A stretch of 64,000 nucleotides of DNA. Origin: Pseudorhodobacter sp. E13. Its GTDB lineage: Bacteria; Pseudomonadota; Alphaproteobacteria; Rhodobacterales; Rhodobacteraceae. The stretch lies in NCBI RefSeq assembly GCF_003991405.1, contig NZ_RPEN01000156.1:230725-294724 (forward strand), in the 5' to 3' direction. Under the pieces are notes generated by a model. That model had not been told where the DNA came from. It worked only from the letters and a program-made list of their open reading frames with translations, and did no database searches. The first letter of the stretch is position 1, and each line of letters begins with the position of its first letter. Position numbers and translations under genes: made by a program. This document shows, piece by piece, positions 56,377 to 64,000 of this stretch.

Positions 56377-58143
56377 TCAGAACGGCCAGACAAGGGTGAT
56401 GGTGGGCACGGCCACCGCGATCACGATGATTTCCAGCAGCAGGCCCATGCGCCAGTAATCGCCGAACTGATAGTTGCCCGGCCCCATGATGATGGTGTTG
56501 TTCTTATGCCCGATCGGGGTCAGGAAGGCGCAAGAGGCGGCCACAGCGACCCCCATCAGAAACGGGTCGGGGTTGGCCCCGATGGCATTGGCCACGCTGA
56601 CGCCGATGGGGGCGGCAATCAGTGCGGTGGCGACATTGTTCAGAAAATCCGACAGGGTCATGGTGATGATCATCAACACCATCAACACGCCCCAAGCGGG
56701 CAGACCCATGGTCTGGCCGACAATCAGTTCTGCGATCAACTGGCTGCCGCCTGTATCTTCCAGCGCGGCACCCACCGGGATCAGGCAGGCCAGAAGCACG
56801 ATTACCTTCCATTCAATCAGCGCATAGAAATCGCGTCCGCCAATCAGGCCAAGCGCCAGATAGGCCACGACGCAGATCCCCAAGGCAATGGCAAGCGAGG
56901 TGACGCCCAGCACCGACAGCGCAATCGCGGCCATGAAAATGCCAATCGCGCCAAGGGCTTTGCTGCGCTGCAACACCTCCAGCCGCCGGTCGGCCAAGGG
57001 CAGCACACCCAGCCAGCCGCAAGCGGTGGCGATATTTTCCTCTGGTCCGATCAGCAGCAGCAGGTCGCCCGGTTCAATCGGCAAACGGCGCACCCGTTCG
57101 CGCACCTGCTTGCCACGCCGCGAGATGCCCAGCAGGGTCACGCCATGGCGGCGGGTCAAGCGCAGGCCCAGCGTCGATTGCCCGACCACGCGCGCATCTT
57201 CGGGCACAATCGCCTCTACCAGGCTAAGGGATTTGCCCATCAAGCCGCCGTGTTTACCCACGCCCAAAGTATCCAGCCCGGCGGCCCCCATCATCGCCTC
57301 GATTTGCTTGGGGTCGCCTTCCAGCACCAGAAAATCGCCCTTCTGGATTTCGCGGTGCCGCGACAGGCCGGGCAGGCGCTTGCCGCCCCGCACAAGGCCA
57401 AGGATCACCACGTCATTGTCATCTGCCAGCGGATAAAGATCGCCAAGCGTCTGGCCGATGGCCTTGGAGTCCTCTGTCACCCGCGCCTCGGCGACATAAA
57501 GTCCGGCCTCGGCGTCCAGTGCTTGCGCATCGGGGCGTGACGGGATCAGCCGCCAGCCGATCAGCGCGACAAAGGTGATGCCGGCGATGGCGACCGCAAG
57601 CCCAACGGGGGCGAAATCAAACATGGAAAACGGCTGCCCCAGCGCATCTTCGCGGTATTGCGCGATGACGATATTGGGGGGCGTGCCAATCAGGGTGATC
57701 ATGCCGCCCAGAATCGTGCCAAAAGACAGCGGCATCAGGGACAGCGACACCGCGCGTTTGGCCTTGCGCGCCGCATCCATATCCAGCGACATCAACAGCG
57801 CAAGCGCGGCCACATTGTTGATCACCGCCGAAAGCGCCGCCCCCGCCACCGCCATAACGCTGATATGCACAGGCAGCGCCCGGTCAGGCTTTGTCACATA
57901 ACGCGCGATCAGTTCCACCGCGCCGGAATTCATCAACCCGCGCGACACGATCAGCACCAGCGCAATGATCACCACGGCAGGGTGGCCAAAGCCTTCAAAG
58001 GCAGCCGCAGGGTCGATCAACCCCAGAAGAACCGTGACCAGAAGGGCGACAAAGGCAACCAGATCATAGCGAAACCTGCCCCAGATCAACATTCCGAACA
58101 GCACGGCGAAAATGGCGAAAAGCATGGCCTGTTCGGTGGTCAT
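56377..58143 (-). CDS. SLC13-type transporter with TrkA-C domains
   Basis: A 588-aa polytopic membrane protein. The two transport halves show INNVAALALLMSLDMDA with LIGTPPNIVIAQYRED, and SDFLNNVATALIAAPIG with LTPIGHKNNTIIMGPGNY. Between them (residues about 200-370) are two TrkA-C (RCK-C) domains with GLVRGGKRLPGLSRHREIQKGDFLVLEGD and LLGISRRGKQVRERVRRLPIEPGDLLLLIG. Related proteins move sulfate, dicarboxylates or other anions; the ion here is unknown. GAGGGATTG precedes the ATG. Confidence 0.88.
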   Translation of the reverse strand: MTTEQAMLFAIFAVLFGMLIWGRFRYDLVAFVALLVTVLLGLIDPAAAFEGFGHPAVVIIALVLIVSRGLMNSGAVELIARYVTKPDRALPVHISVMAVAGAALSAVINNVAALALLMSLDMDAARKAKRAVSLSLMPLSFGTILGGMITLIGTPPNIVIAQYREDALGQPFSMFDFAPVGLAVAIAGITFVALIGWRLIPSRPDAQALDAEAGLYVAEARVTEDSKAIGQTLGDLYPLADDNDVVILGLVRGGKRLPGLSRHREIQKGDFLVLEGDPKQIEAMMGAAGLDTLGVGKHGGLMGKSLSLVEAIVPEDARVVGQSTLGLRLTRRHGVTLLGISRRGKQVRERVRRLPIEPGDLLLLIGPEENIATACGWLGVLPLADRRLEVLQRSKALGAIGIFMAAIALSVLGVTSLAIALGICVVAYLALGLIGGRDFYALIEWKVIVLLACLIPVGAALEDTGGSQLIAELIVGQTMGLPAWGVLMVLMIITMTLSDFLNNVATALIAAPIGVSVANAIGANPDPFLMGVAVAASCAFLTPIGHKNNTIIMGPGNYQFGDYWRMGLLLEIIVIAVAVPTITLVWPF

Positions 58144-58240
58144 TGTCTCAATCCCTCTTGGTTTGGGTATGGTGGGGCGGCGGGGTGGTGGGATCAACCG
58201 CAATCTGCCGGGGGGGCGCTTTGTAACGCAGGCGCGGGCA

Positions 58241-59098
58241 TCAGGTTCCCGCAGGCTTGCCGCGCGCCTTATCCTCGGCCTTGGCGCGGTTCCACAATGC
58301 GTCCATTTCCGCCAGATCGCTTTGCGCAGGGGTTTTCCCGGCCTCGGCCAGCAAATCCTCGATCCGCATGAAACGGCGTTGAAACTTCTGGTTCGCCCCG
58401 CGCAAGGCTTCTTCCGGGTCGATGTTCAGGTGTCGCGCCAGATTGGCCATTACGAACAGCAGATCGCCGAATTCCTCCACCTGCTCGGCATGGCCAAGGG
58501 TCTCGCGCGCCTCGACCAATTCGCGGGATTCCTCGATGATCTTGTCCAGAACCTCCTCGGTCGAAGGCCAGTCAAACCCCACCCGCGCCGCCCGCTTTTG
58601 CAGCTTTACCGTCCGCATCAAGGCGGGCAGGCCAAGCGCCACCCCATCCAGCACACGGGCAGGGCCGCGTTCGGCGGCTTTGATCCGTTCCCAATCCGCG
58701 GTTTGCTGGTCGGCGCTTTTATCGCGGGACTCGTCGCCAAACACATGCGGGTGCCGGGCGATCATCTTTTCGGCAATCGCATCGGTGACGCTTTCAAAGC
58801 TGAAATGCCCCGCCTCGGCGCCCATTTGCGTGTGATAGACGGTTTGCAGCAACAAATCACCCAACTCGCCTTCCAACTCGGCCCAGGCCCCGCGCTCTAT
58901 CGCATCAGCGACCTCATAGGCTTCCTCAATCGTATAGGGGGCGATGGTCGCGAAGCTTTGCTCGATATCCCAAGGGCAGCCGGTTTCGGGGTCGCGCAGG
59001 CGGGCCATGATTTCCAGCAGGCGCGGCAAGCCGCCATTCGGGTCAGCGATCAGCGCATCGCTTTGAGCGCGGGGGAGGGGGCGCGAAACAGGGGCCAT
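58241..59098 (-). CDS. mazG: Nucleoside triphosphate pyrophosphohydrolase MazG
   Basis: A 285-aa all-alpha NTP pyrophosphatase with two MazG repeats. The first has CPWDIEQSF, IEEAYEVADAIERG and ELGDLLLQTVYHTQMG, supplying the EExxE/ExxD magnesium ligands. The second has ESRELVEARE and EFGDLLFVMANLARHL. It removes aberrant or excess NTPs. The ATG at 59098 gives the normal length. Confidence 0.94.
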   Translation of the reverse strand: MAPVSRPLPRAQSDALIADPNGGLPRLLEIMARLRDPETGCPWDIEQSFATIAPYTIEEAYEVADAIERGAWAELEGELGDLLLQTVYHTQMGAEAGHFSFESVTDAIAEKMIARHPHVFGDESRDKSADQQTADWERIKAAERGPARVLDGVALGLPALMRTVKLQKRAARVGFDWPSTEEVLDKIIEESRELVEARETLGHAEQVEEFGDLLFVMANLARHLNIDPEEALRGANQKFQRRFMRIEDLLAEAGKTPAQSDLAEMDALWNRAKAEDKARGKPAGT

Positions 59099-59159
59099 TG
59101 CGGTTCCTTGCGAATTGCGGTCAGGTGGCGGTCATATCTTGCCGACTTAGGAGTAGACC

Positions 59160-60323
59160 ATGCCCGTCCTGAATGCCATTGCTGGATATGCCGAGGAAAT
59201 GACCGGATGGCGGCGGCATTTGCACCAACACCCCGAACTGCGGTTTGATTGCCACCAAACGGCGGCCTTCATTGCCGACCGCTTGCGCGCGTTTGGTGTC
59301 GATGAGCTGCATGAGGGCATCGCCACCAGCGGTATTGTGGCGATCATCAACGGGCAAGGCGCGGGGCCGGTGATTGGTTTGCGCGCCGATATGGACGCGC
59401 TGCCCATCACCGAGGCAACAGGCGTGGACTATGCGTCGACGGTGCCGGGGAAAATGCATGCCTGCGGCCATGATGGCCATGTGACGATGCTGTTGGGCGC
59501 GGCGAAATACCTGTGCGAAACCCGCCGCTTTGCCGGTCGTGTCGCGCTCCTGTTCCAGCCCGCCGAGGAAGATGGCGGCGGCGGGCAGGTGATGGTGCAG
59601 GAAGGCGTGATGGACCGGTTCAACATTTCACAGGTCTATGGCATCCATAACGCGCCCGGCGTGCCCTTTGGTCATTTCACCACCACGCCGGGGGCGCTGA
59701 TGGCCTCGGTCGATACGGCCACGGTGACGGTGATTGGCAAAGGCGGGCATGGGGCGACCCCGCATGAATGTGTGGACCCGGTGGTGGCGATCGTCGGCAT
59801 GGTGCAGGCGATCCAGACCATCATTCCGCGCAACACCTATGCGCTGGATGAGGTGGTGATCTCGGTCACGCAAATCCACACCGGATCGGCCAGCAATATC
59901 ATCCCCGAGGATGGCTGGTTTTGCGCCACCATCCGTTGCTTTGACCCCGAAGTGCGGGCGCTGTTGAAGCGGCGCTTCCATGAGATCGTCGAGGGCCATG
60001 CCATGGCCTATGGCGTCAAGGCCAAGGTGGAGTATGATTGGGGCTATCCCGCCACCATCAACCATGCCGAACAGGCAGAGTTTGCAGCCAATGTCGCCGC
60101 CGAGATTTCGGGCGAAGACGCGGTGGAGGCCAATGGCGCGCGCGAAATGGGGTCCGAAGATTTCAGCTATATGCTGGAGGCGCGCCCCGGTGCGTATTTG
60201 TTCATGGGTATCGGTCCGGGCGCGGGCCTGCATCACCCGGCCTATAATTTCAACGATGAGGCCGCCCCCATCGGGGCCAGCTTCTTTGCCCGGCTGGTTG
60301 AACGCGCGCAACCTCTGGCCTGA
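59160..60323 (+). CDS. M20 family amidohydrolase (hippurate hydrolase-like)
   Basis: A 387-aa di-metal peptidase-family enzyme. Metal-binding and catalytic blocks are GLRADMDALPITE, KMHACGHDGHVTMLLG, QPAEEDGGGGQVMVQEG and SEDFSYMLEARPG. These fit the hippurate hydrolase/amidohydrolase branch, which removes acyl groups from amino acids. TAGGAG precedes the ATG. Substrate is not predictable. Confidence 0.92.
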   Translation: MPVLNAIAGYAEEMTGWRRHLHQHPELRFDCHQTAAFIADRLRAFGVDELHEGIATSGIVAIINGQGAGPVIGLRADMDALPITEATGVDYASTVPGKMHACGHDGHVTMLLGAAKYLCETRRFAGRVALLFQPAEEDGGGGQVMVQEGVMDRFNISQVYGIHNAPGVPFGHFTTTPGALMASVDTATVTVIGKGGHGATPHECVDPVVAIVGMVQAIQTIIPRNTYALDEVVISVTQIHTGSASNIIPEDGWFCATIRCFDPEVRALLKRRFHEIVEGHAMAYGVKAKVEYDWGYPATINHAEQAEFAANVAAEISGEDAVEANGAREMGSEDFSYMLEARPGAYLFMGIGPGAGLHHPAYNFNDEAAPIGASFFARLVERAQPLA

Positions 60324-60334
60324 CGCTGCCGCCG

Positions 60335-60355
60335 GGATTTTCGTCTCGAAAATCC
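60335..60355 (+). terminator. Hairpin after the M20 gene
   Basis: GGATTTTCG (60335-60343) pairs perfectly with CGAAAATCC (60347-60355) over TCT, twelve bases after the stop. No T tract follows, so it is a stabilising hairpin or weak terminator. Confidence 0.45.
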
Positions 60356-60356
60356 T

Positions 60357-60423
60357 GGCCCGGCCCAACCTTGAGGCGATGCTTGCAGGCCGAAGGCCTG
60401 CGGGCATCAACGAATGGCGGGAG
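60357..60423 (-). repeat. ~60-bp dispersed repeat with exchangeable central hairpin, copy 2
   Basis: On the minus strand the same CTCCCGCCATTCGTTG flank (60423-60408) and CGCCTCAAGGTTGGGCCGGGCC flank (60378-60357) as at 3284-3343 are present. Between them is a different perfect hairpin, GCAGGCC-TTC-GGCCTGC (60401-60385). The flanks match base for base over 16 and 22 positions. Confidence 0.75.
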
Positions 60424-60601
60424 TGGCCCGTTTTACCTCTCGCGAATCAGATCGGGCGGTGCTGCCCCACGCATCGCGGTCATTCAACCATTAGACCACC
60501 ATATCTGGGTCACCGCATCCTTTGGTATCTTTGGCCGGCTGGTAAAAATTTGATCAAAATGCTAGGATCAGCCGGAACAGGAACCATGACCGGAGCCAAA
60601 C

Positions 60602-62008
60602 ATGACCGCCCTTTTCGCCAAAAACGGACCCAGTCCGCAGGATTTGTGGCAGATGGACCGCGATCATTCCTTACATCCATGGGCGAATTTCGGGCCGTTT
60701 GAAAAAGAAGGTTCATTGATCATGGCGCGGGGGGAGGGTTGCCATGTCTGGGATGCCGAAGGTCGGCGCTATTTTGACGCTGTGGGCGGTATGTGGTGCA
60801 CCAATATCGGGCTGGGCCGTGCGGAAATCGGGCAGGTGATGGCCGAACAGGCAGTGCGGCTTGGCTTTGCCAACAGCTTTGTCGATATGGCGAATGGTCC
60901 ATCGGCGCTGCTGGGGGCCAAGCTGGCAAGCCTCGCGCCGGGTGATCTGAACCGCGTGCATTTCACCACTGGCGGGTCTACGGCGGTGGATACCGCTTAC
61001 CGGATGGTGCAATATTATCAAACCTGTATGGGGCGGCCTGCAAAAACCCAAGTGATCGCGCGGCAATCATCTTATCATGGCTCTACCTATCTGAGCCAAA
61101 GCATCGGCTTGCGCGATGGCGACCGGGTGGAACAGTTCCGCTATAAGGAAAGCGGCATCCACCACATCAGCGCCCCGAATTTCTACCGCGCGCCCGACGG
61201 CATGGACAAGGCCGCCTTCTGCGATCATCTGGTGGCGGAGTTTGAGGCCAAGATTGCCGAGGTGGGGGCGGAAAATATCGGCGGCTTCTTTGCCGAACCG
61301 ATCCAGGCCTCGGGCGGGGTGATCGTGCCGCCAGAAGGCTATCTGCCCCGCATGGCCGCTATCTGCCGTAAGCATGACATCCTGTTTATCGCGGATGAGG
61401 TGGTCACCGCCTTTGGTCGCACCGGCCACTGGTTCGCCAGCCTCGATCAGTTCGGCATTCAGCCGGATATGATCACATGTGCCAAAGGGCTGACCTCGGG
61501 CTATATCCCCTTGGGCGCGTTGATCTTTTCAGACCGGATCTGGGCGGCGATGGCGGCAGATGGCGATCGCTGGTTCACCAGCGGCTTCACCTATTCCGGG
61601 CATCCGGTGTCTTGTGCGGTGGCGCTGAAGAATATCGAGATCATGGAGCGCGAGGATTTGCTGGGCAACGCCACCCGCGTCGGTGGCTATTTTGAACGCC
61701 GAATGGCCGCGATGAAGGCCCTGCCCATGGTGGGCGATGTGCGCGGCTCCAAGCTGATGGTTTGCGTGGAAAACGTGGCCGACAAGGCGCGCAAAACCCT
61801 GCTGCCGCAAGATCTGGATGTGGGCAAGCGTATCTCGGATGTGGCCGAGGGGCTGGGCCTGCTGGTGCGCCCGATGGGGCATTTGAACGTGATGTCACCG
61901 CCCTTGATTATCACAGAGGCGCAGGTGGATTTCGTGGCCGAGGTGCTGGAAAAATCCATCCGGCAGGTCGCCGATGGTCTGGTGCGGGGAGGCGTGGCCT
62001 TGTCGTAA
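60602..62008 (+). CDS. Class III PLP-dependent aminotransferase (omega/polyamine type)
   Basis: A 468-aa aminotransferase. RYFDAVGGMWCTNIGLG near the N-terminus, FTTGGSTAVDTAYRM, the SSYHGSTY block, FIADEVVTAFGRTG and the PLP lysine in TCAKGLTSGYIPLGAL are clear. This pattern occurs in putrescine- or beta-alanine:pyruvate aminotransferases. It is 99 bases ahead of the agmatinase-family gene on the same strand, which supports a role in diamine or guanidino-compound catabolism. Confidence 0.9.
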   Translation: MTALFAKNGPSPQDLWQMDRDHSLHPWANFGPFEKEGSLIMARGEGCHVWDAEGRRYFDAVGGMWCTNIGLGRAEIGQVMAEQAVRLGFANSFVDMANGPSALLGAKLASLAPGDLNRVHFTTGGSTAVDTAYRMVQYYQTCMGRPAKTQVIARQSSYHGSTYLSQSIGLRDGDRVEQFRYKESGIHHISAPNFYRAPDGMDKAAFCDHLVAEFEAKIAEVGAENIGGFFAEPIQASGGVIVPPEGYLPRMAAICRKHDILFIADEVVTAFGRTGHWFASLDQFGIQPDMITCAKGLTSGYIPLGALIFSDRIWAAMAADGDRWFTSGFTYSGHPVSCAVALKNIEIMEREDLLGNATRVGGYFERRMAAMKALPMVGDVRGSKLMVCVENVADKARKTLLPQDLDVGKRISDVAEGLGLLVRPMGHLNVMSPPLIITEAQVDFVAEVLEKSIRQVADGLVRGGVALS

Positions 62009-62107
62009 CGCATCGGCTTGACATGATCCGCGCCGCGCCGTTTTCTGCGCGCTTCGGATTGGCGCGTCTCCGGCTTTCAAACGACGCTTGATATAAAGGG
62101 GCTGGCG

Positions 62108-63073
62108 ATGGCGCTGGAAGATGCAAAGAACGAAGTGGACGGCGCGTTTACGCGGGCAGGCTTGCGGGGGCTGGCGTTCGAGAATGCTTTTGCGGGCGCA
62201 ACCTCTTTTCTGCGGCGCAAATATACCAAAGACCTGACGGGCGTTGATCTGGCGATCACCGGCGTGCCGTTTGATCAGGCGGTAACGCATCGCACCGGCA
62301 CGCGTTTCGGCCCCCGCGCCATCCGTGAGGCAAGCGCCTTGCAGCCGTTTGATCCGCCCTATGGCTGGCCCACAAACCCGCTGGAGGAGATGGCGATTGT
62401 CGATTACGGCGATGTTGCCTTTGATTACGCGCATACGCCCAGCTTTCCGGGCCTGCTGACCGACCATATCCGCAAAATCCTACAGGCGGGGCCGGGAACC
62501 GTGACGCTGGGCGGTGACCATTTCATCACCTTGCCGATCCTGCGCGCCTATGCCGAGAAATTCGGCCCGATGTCGGTGATCCATTTCGACGCCCATTCCG
62601 ACCTGTGGCAAGACGATGACATGGAGCGCATCGACCACGGCACGTTTTTCTACAAGGCGGTGAAAACCGGGATCATTGATCCGAAAACCTCGGTGCAAAT
62701 CGGCATCCGCACCCATTGCGACGATTATCTGGGCGTTGAATATATCGACGCGCGCACGGTGCATGAAAAGGGCTGCGCCTATGCCGTGGCGCGGGCCAAG
62801 GAGATCGTGGGGCAAAACCCGACCTATGTGACCTTTGATATTGATTGTCTGGACCCGTCTGCCGCGCCAGGCACTGGCACGCCCGTTTGGGGTGGTTTGC
62901 AAACCTGGCAGGCTGCGGCCTGTCTGCGCGATCTGGCCGGCATCAACATGGTGGGCGGCGATATTGTCGAGGTTTCGCCTGCCTATGATACCACCGGGGC
63001 CACTGCGATTGCCGGTGCCCATGTCGCGCATGAACTGATTTGCCTCTATCACTGGGCACGGCACCGCAGATGA
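62108..63073 (+). CDS. speB: Agmatinase/ureohydrolase family protein
   Basis: A 321-aa ureohydrolase. Manganese ligands are in GGDHFITLP, HFDAHSDLW and FDIDCLDPS. GGDIVEVSPAYD is the family's substrate region. Agmatinase converts agmatine to putrescine and urea; related enzymes use guanidinobutyrate or other guanidino compounds, so the exact substrate is an inference. The stop overlaps the next gene by four bases (ATGA). Placed behind a class III aminotransferase. Confidence 0.86.
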   Translation: MALEDAKNEVDGAFTRAGLRGLAFENAFAGATSFLRRKYTKDLTGVDLAITGVPFDQAVTHRTGTRFGPRAIREASALQPFDPPYGWPTNPLEEMAIVDYGDVAFDYAHTPSFPGLLTDHIRKILQAGPGTVTLGGDHFITLPILRAYAEKFGPMSVIHFDAHSDLWQDDDMERIDHGTFFYKAVKTGIIDPKTSVQIGIRTHCDDYLGVEYIDARTVHEKGCAYAVARAKEIVGQNPTYVTFDIDCLDPSAAPGTGTPVWGGLQTWQAAACLRDLAGINMVGGDIVEVSPAYDTTGATAIAGAHVAHELICLYHWARHRR

Positions 63074-63513
63074 AAGGAATGCTGATGGGCCTGTTGGCTG
63101 GTCTTATTGTTGCCCTTGCCTTGGGCTTTGCGGCCTATGTGCGTTTCGCGCCCTCTGATCCTGCGCGCTGGCATGTTGATCCATCCGGCTTTTATGCGTG
63201 GGACCATGGCGGCGGCTGGGGAGAGGTGATCGCGCGTATGGATGGTGCGATTCTGCGGCTGCCCGCGCAAGAGGGGGGGCTGGAGCGGCTGGATGCGATT
63301 GCCATGGCCACCCCGCGCAGCACCCGGCTTGCGGGCAGCGTGGCAGAGGGGCGGATTACATGGGTCATCCGTTCGGCGCTGTGGGGCTTTCCCGATTACA
63401 TCACGGCCCAGCAAACCGAAGACGGCATTTACATCGACTCGCGTCTGCGTTTCGGCAAATCGGACCTTGGGGTGAATGCCAAACGGCTGCAACTTTGGCT
63501 GGAACAGCTCTGA
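63070..63513 (+). CDS. DUF1499 family membrane-anchored protein
   Basis: A 147-aa protein with one N-terminal membrane segment (residues 4-24, MLMGLLAGLIVALALGFAAY). The rest matches DUF1499: RWHVDP near residue 35, DAIAMATPRSTRLAG, ITWVIRSALWGFPDYI and IYIDSRLRFGKSDLGVN. No function is known. Translationally coupled to the agmatinase-family gene. Confidence 0.85.
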   Translation: MKGMLMGLLAGLIVALALGFAAYVRFAPSDPARWHVDPSGFYAWDHGGGWGEVIARMDGAILRLPAQEGGLERLDAIAMATPRSTRLAGSVAEGRITWVIRSALWGFPDYITAQQTEDGIYIDSRLRFGKSDLGVNAKRLQLWLEQL

Positions 63514-63542
63514 TCTGCGCCTCGGGCCTGTAACATTTGGTC

Positions 63543-63570
63543 AAACGCCGTCCCTTGGGGGCGGCGTTTT
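63543..63570 (+). terminator. Terminator after the DUF1499 gene
   Basis: AAACGCCG (63543-63550) with CCC pairs GGG with CGGCGTTT (63562-63569) over a three-base loop, ending in TTTT. It starts 30 bases after the stop codon. Confidence 0.85.
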
Positions 63571-63904
63571 GCATTTGTCCAAGGGGCACAAACGCCGAAA
63601 CAAGGGGTATTCCGTCTGTGCATTTATGAACAGAAAACGTTTTTGCCCCGTTGTTCCCCGCCGTTTTCCTGCCCCGTGAGGCATTGAAACACGAAAGCCA
63701 AACTTCCCCGCGCGCTTTGCCAAGGAAACAAGGCGAAATCGCTGCGTGCGATTTCCGTCGCATAAGTTTCACCACAGAAAAGAAAATTCGCGTGATCGGT
63801 GGTGAGTGGAGTGTGATTTGAAACTCCACCCCCCGAGGCGCATCTTTCAAACACCGGCCAGAAAGACTGGTTCGCAAAAACAAACACGAGAAAAGGAAAA
63901 CACC
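63571..63904 (+). other. Gene-free region and probable structured leader of the last gene
   Basis: About 330 bases without a convincing gene. Two hairpins stand out: GAAATCGC-TGCGT-GCGATTTC (63735-63755, perfect 8-bp stem) and GTGGAGT...ACTCCAC (63806-63829). An AAAAGGAAAA RBS precedes the last ATG. The hairpins suggest a long 5' leader or a small RNA; frames here lack family features. Confidence 0.5.
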
Positions 63905-64000
63905 ATGAAACGCATCATCCTCGCCACTGTTCTGGGCCTTGCCACCGTTGGTTCCGCCTCTGCCATGACCGATACGGGCCGCCTGTCGGGTCTGACCGAA
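63905..64000 (+). CDS. Small secreted protein, N-terminal part
   Basis: The first 32 codons before the window edge. Residues 1-20 (KRIILATVLGLATVGSASA) form a strong Sec signal peptide with an AXA-type cleavage site. The mature part begins MTDTGRLSGLTE. AAAAGGAAAA lies five bases before the ATG. The family cannot be told from so little sequence. Confidence 0.75.
   Translation, partial: MKRIILATVLGLATVGSASAMTDTGRLSGLTE

Noticed and set aside
60478..60513. tRNA-like D-arm on the minus strand (GGTC...GGTT...GACC) between the M20 and class III aminotransferase genes
   Set aside because: The D-arm looks good, but no anticodon stem, proper T-arm or matching acceptor can be built from the surrounding bases. 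At best a decayed tRNA remnant.
1..64000. CRISPR array, prophage or insertion sequence
   Set aside because: No regularly spaced direct repeats with spacers, and no transposase, integrase or phage structural genes were seen.

Overview
The window is a stretch of GC-rich chromosomal DNA from an alphaproteobacterium, almost certainly a member of the Rhodobacteraceae (Rhodobacterales). The evidence is the gene content and order: trpE / yibQ-like deacetylase / trpG-trpD-trpC, a cluster order described in Rhodobacter sphaeroides, running on into moaC-moeA-lexA. A GTTC-N7-GTTC SOS box, the form known for alphaproteobacterial LexA, precedes lexA. Small families typical of this group (DUF6455, a doubled cold-shock protein, LysE pairs) and recurring Rhodobacteraceae-type intergenic palindromes agree. 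I cannot name the genus. I see no phage, IS element, integrase, CRISPR array or rRNA; this reads as core chromosome with accessory signal confined to intergenic repeats.

Layout. 0-5 kb: the end of an amino-acid ABC permease, a DUF6455 protein, a CDF cation exporter with an SH3 protein, a D-2-hydroxyacid dehydrogenase, tRNA-Cys, a J-domain protein and a BolA protein. 5-9.5 kb: glcB-glcG, and a photolyase-related flavoprotein coupled to a DUF2256 zinc-ribbon protein. 9.5-18.4 kb: pepN, a possible TerB-like protein, a PlsC-like acyltransferase, gatB, an L,D-transpeptidase, a DUF4177 protein, a HisC-like aminotransferase and a 55-aa Tat-signal protein. 18.4-31 kb: valS, an Lrp/AsnC regulator divergent from a fold-III ornithine decarboxylase with a long structured leader, an orphan form-II CoxL-like molybdoenzyme overlapping a DUF2235 hydrolase, a thioesterase, N-carbamoylputrescine amidase, gltA and gltX. 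31-43.4 kb: comEC, lexA, moeA, moaC, trpC, trpD, trpG, the yibQ-like gene, trpE and a PpiD/SurA-like isomerase. 43.5-50.2 kb: an aminotransferase, gpt, two LysE exporters, fabI, pdxH, the doubled cold-shock gene, a DUF192 gene, tRNA-Pro and an XRE-cupin regulator. 50.3-64 kb: kbl-tdh, a PhoR-like kinase, a nucleoside hydrolase, a ferric-iron binding protein, an SLC13-type transporter, mazG, an M20 amidohydrolase, a class III aminotransferase, an agmatinase-family enzyme, a DUF1499 protein and the start of a small secreted protein.

How the genes fit together. Most are housekeeping: tryptophan synthesis, the glyoxylate branch and TCA cycle, translation, fatty-acid synthesis, SOS response and DNA uptake. 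A polyamine theme is scattered across 40 kb (ornithine decarboxylase, N-carbamoylputrescine amidase, class III aminotransferase, agmatinase-like enzyme). Threonine catabolism (kbl-tdh) sits behind an XRE-cupin regulator. The more unusual signals are the tdh product lacking all four structural-zinc cysteines, the orphan CoxL/DUF2235 pair, the photolyase-DUF2256 couple, and several families of intergenic palindromic repeats. The clearest repeats are a five-copy hairpin plus GGATATTT...AGATGAA element at gene 3' ends and a roughly 60-bp element with conserved flanks around a different hairpin in each copy. No single clearly new multi-gene system is evident.
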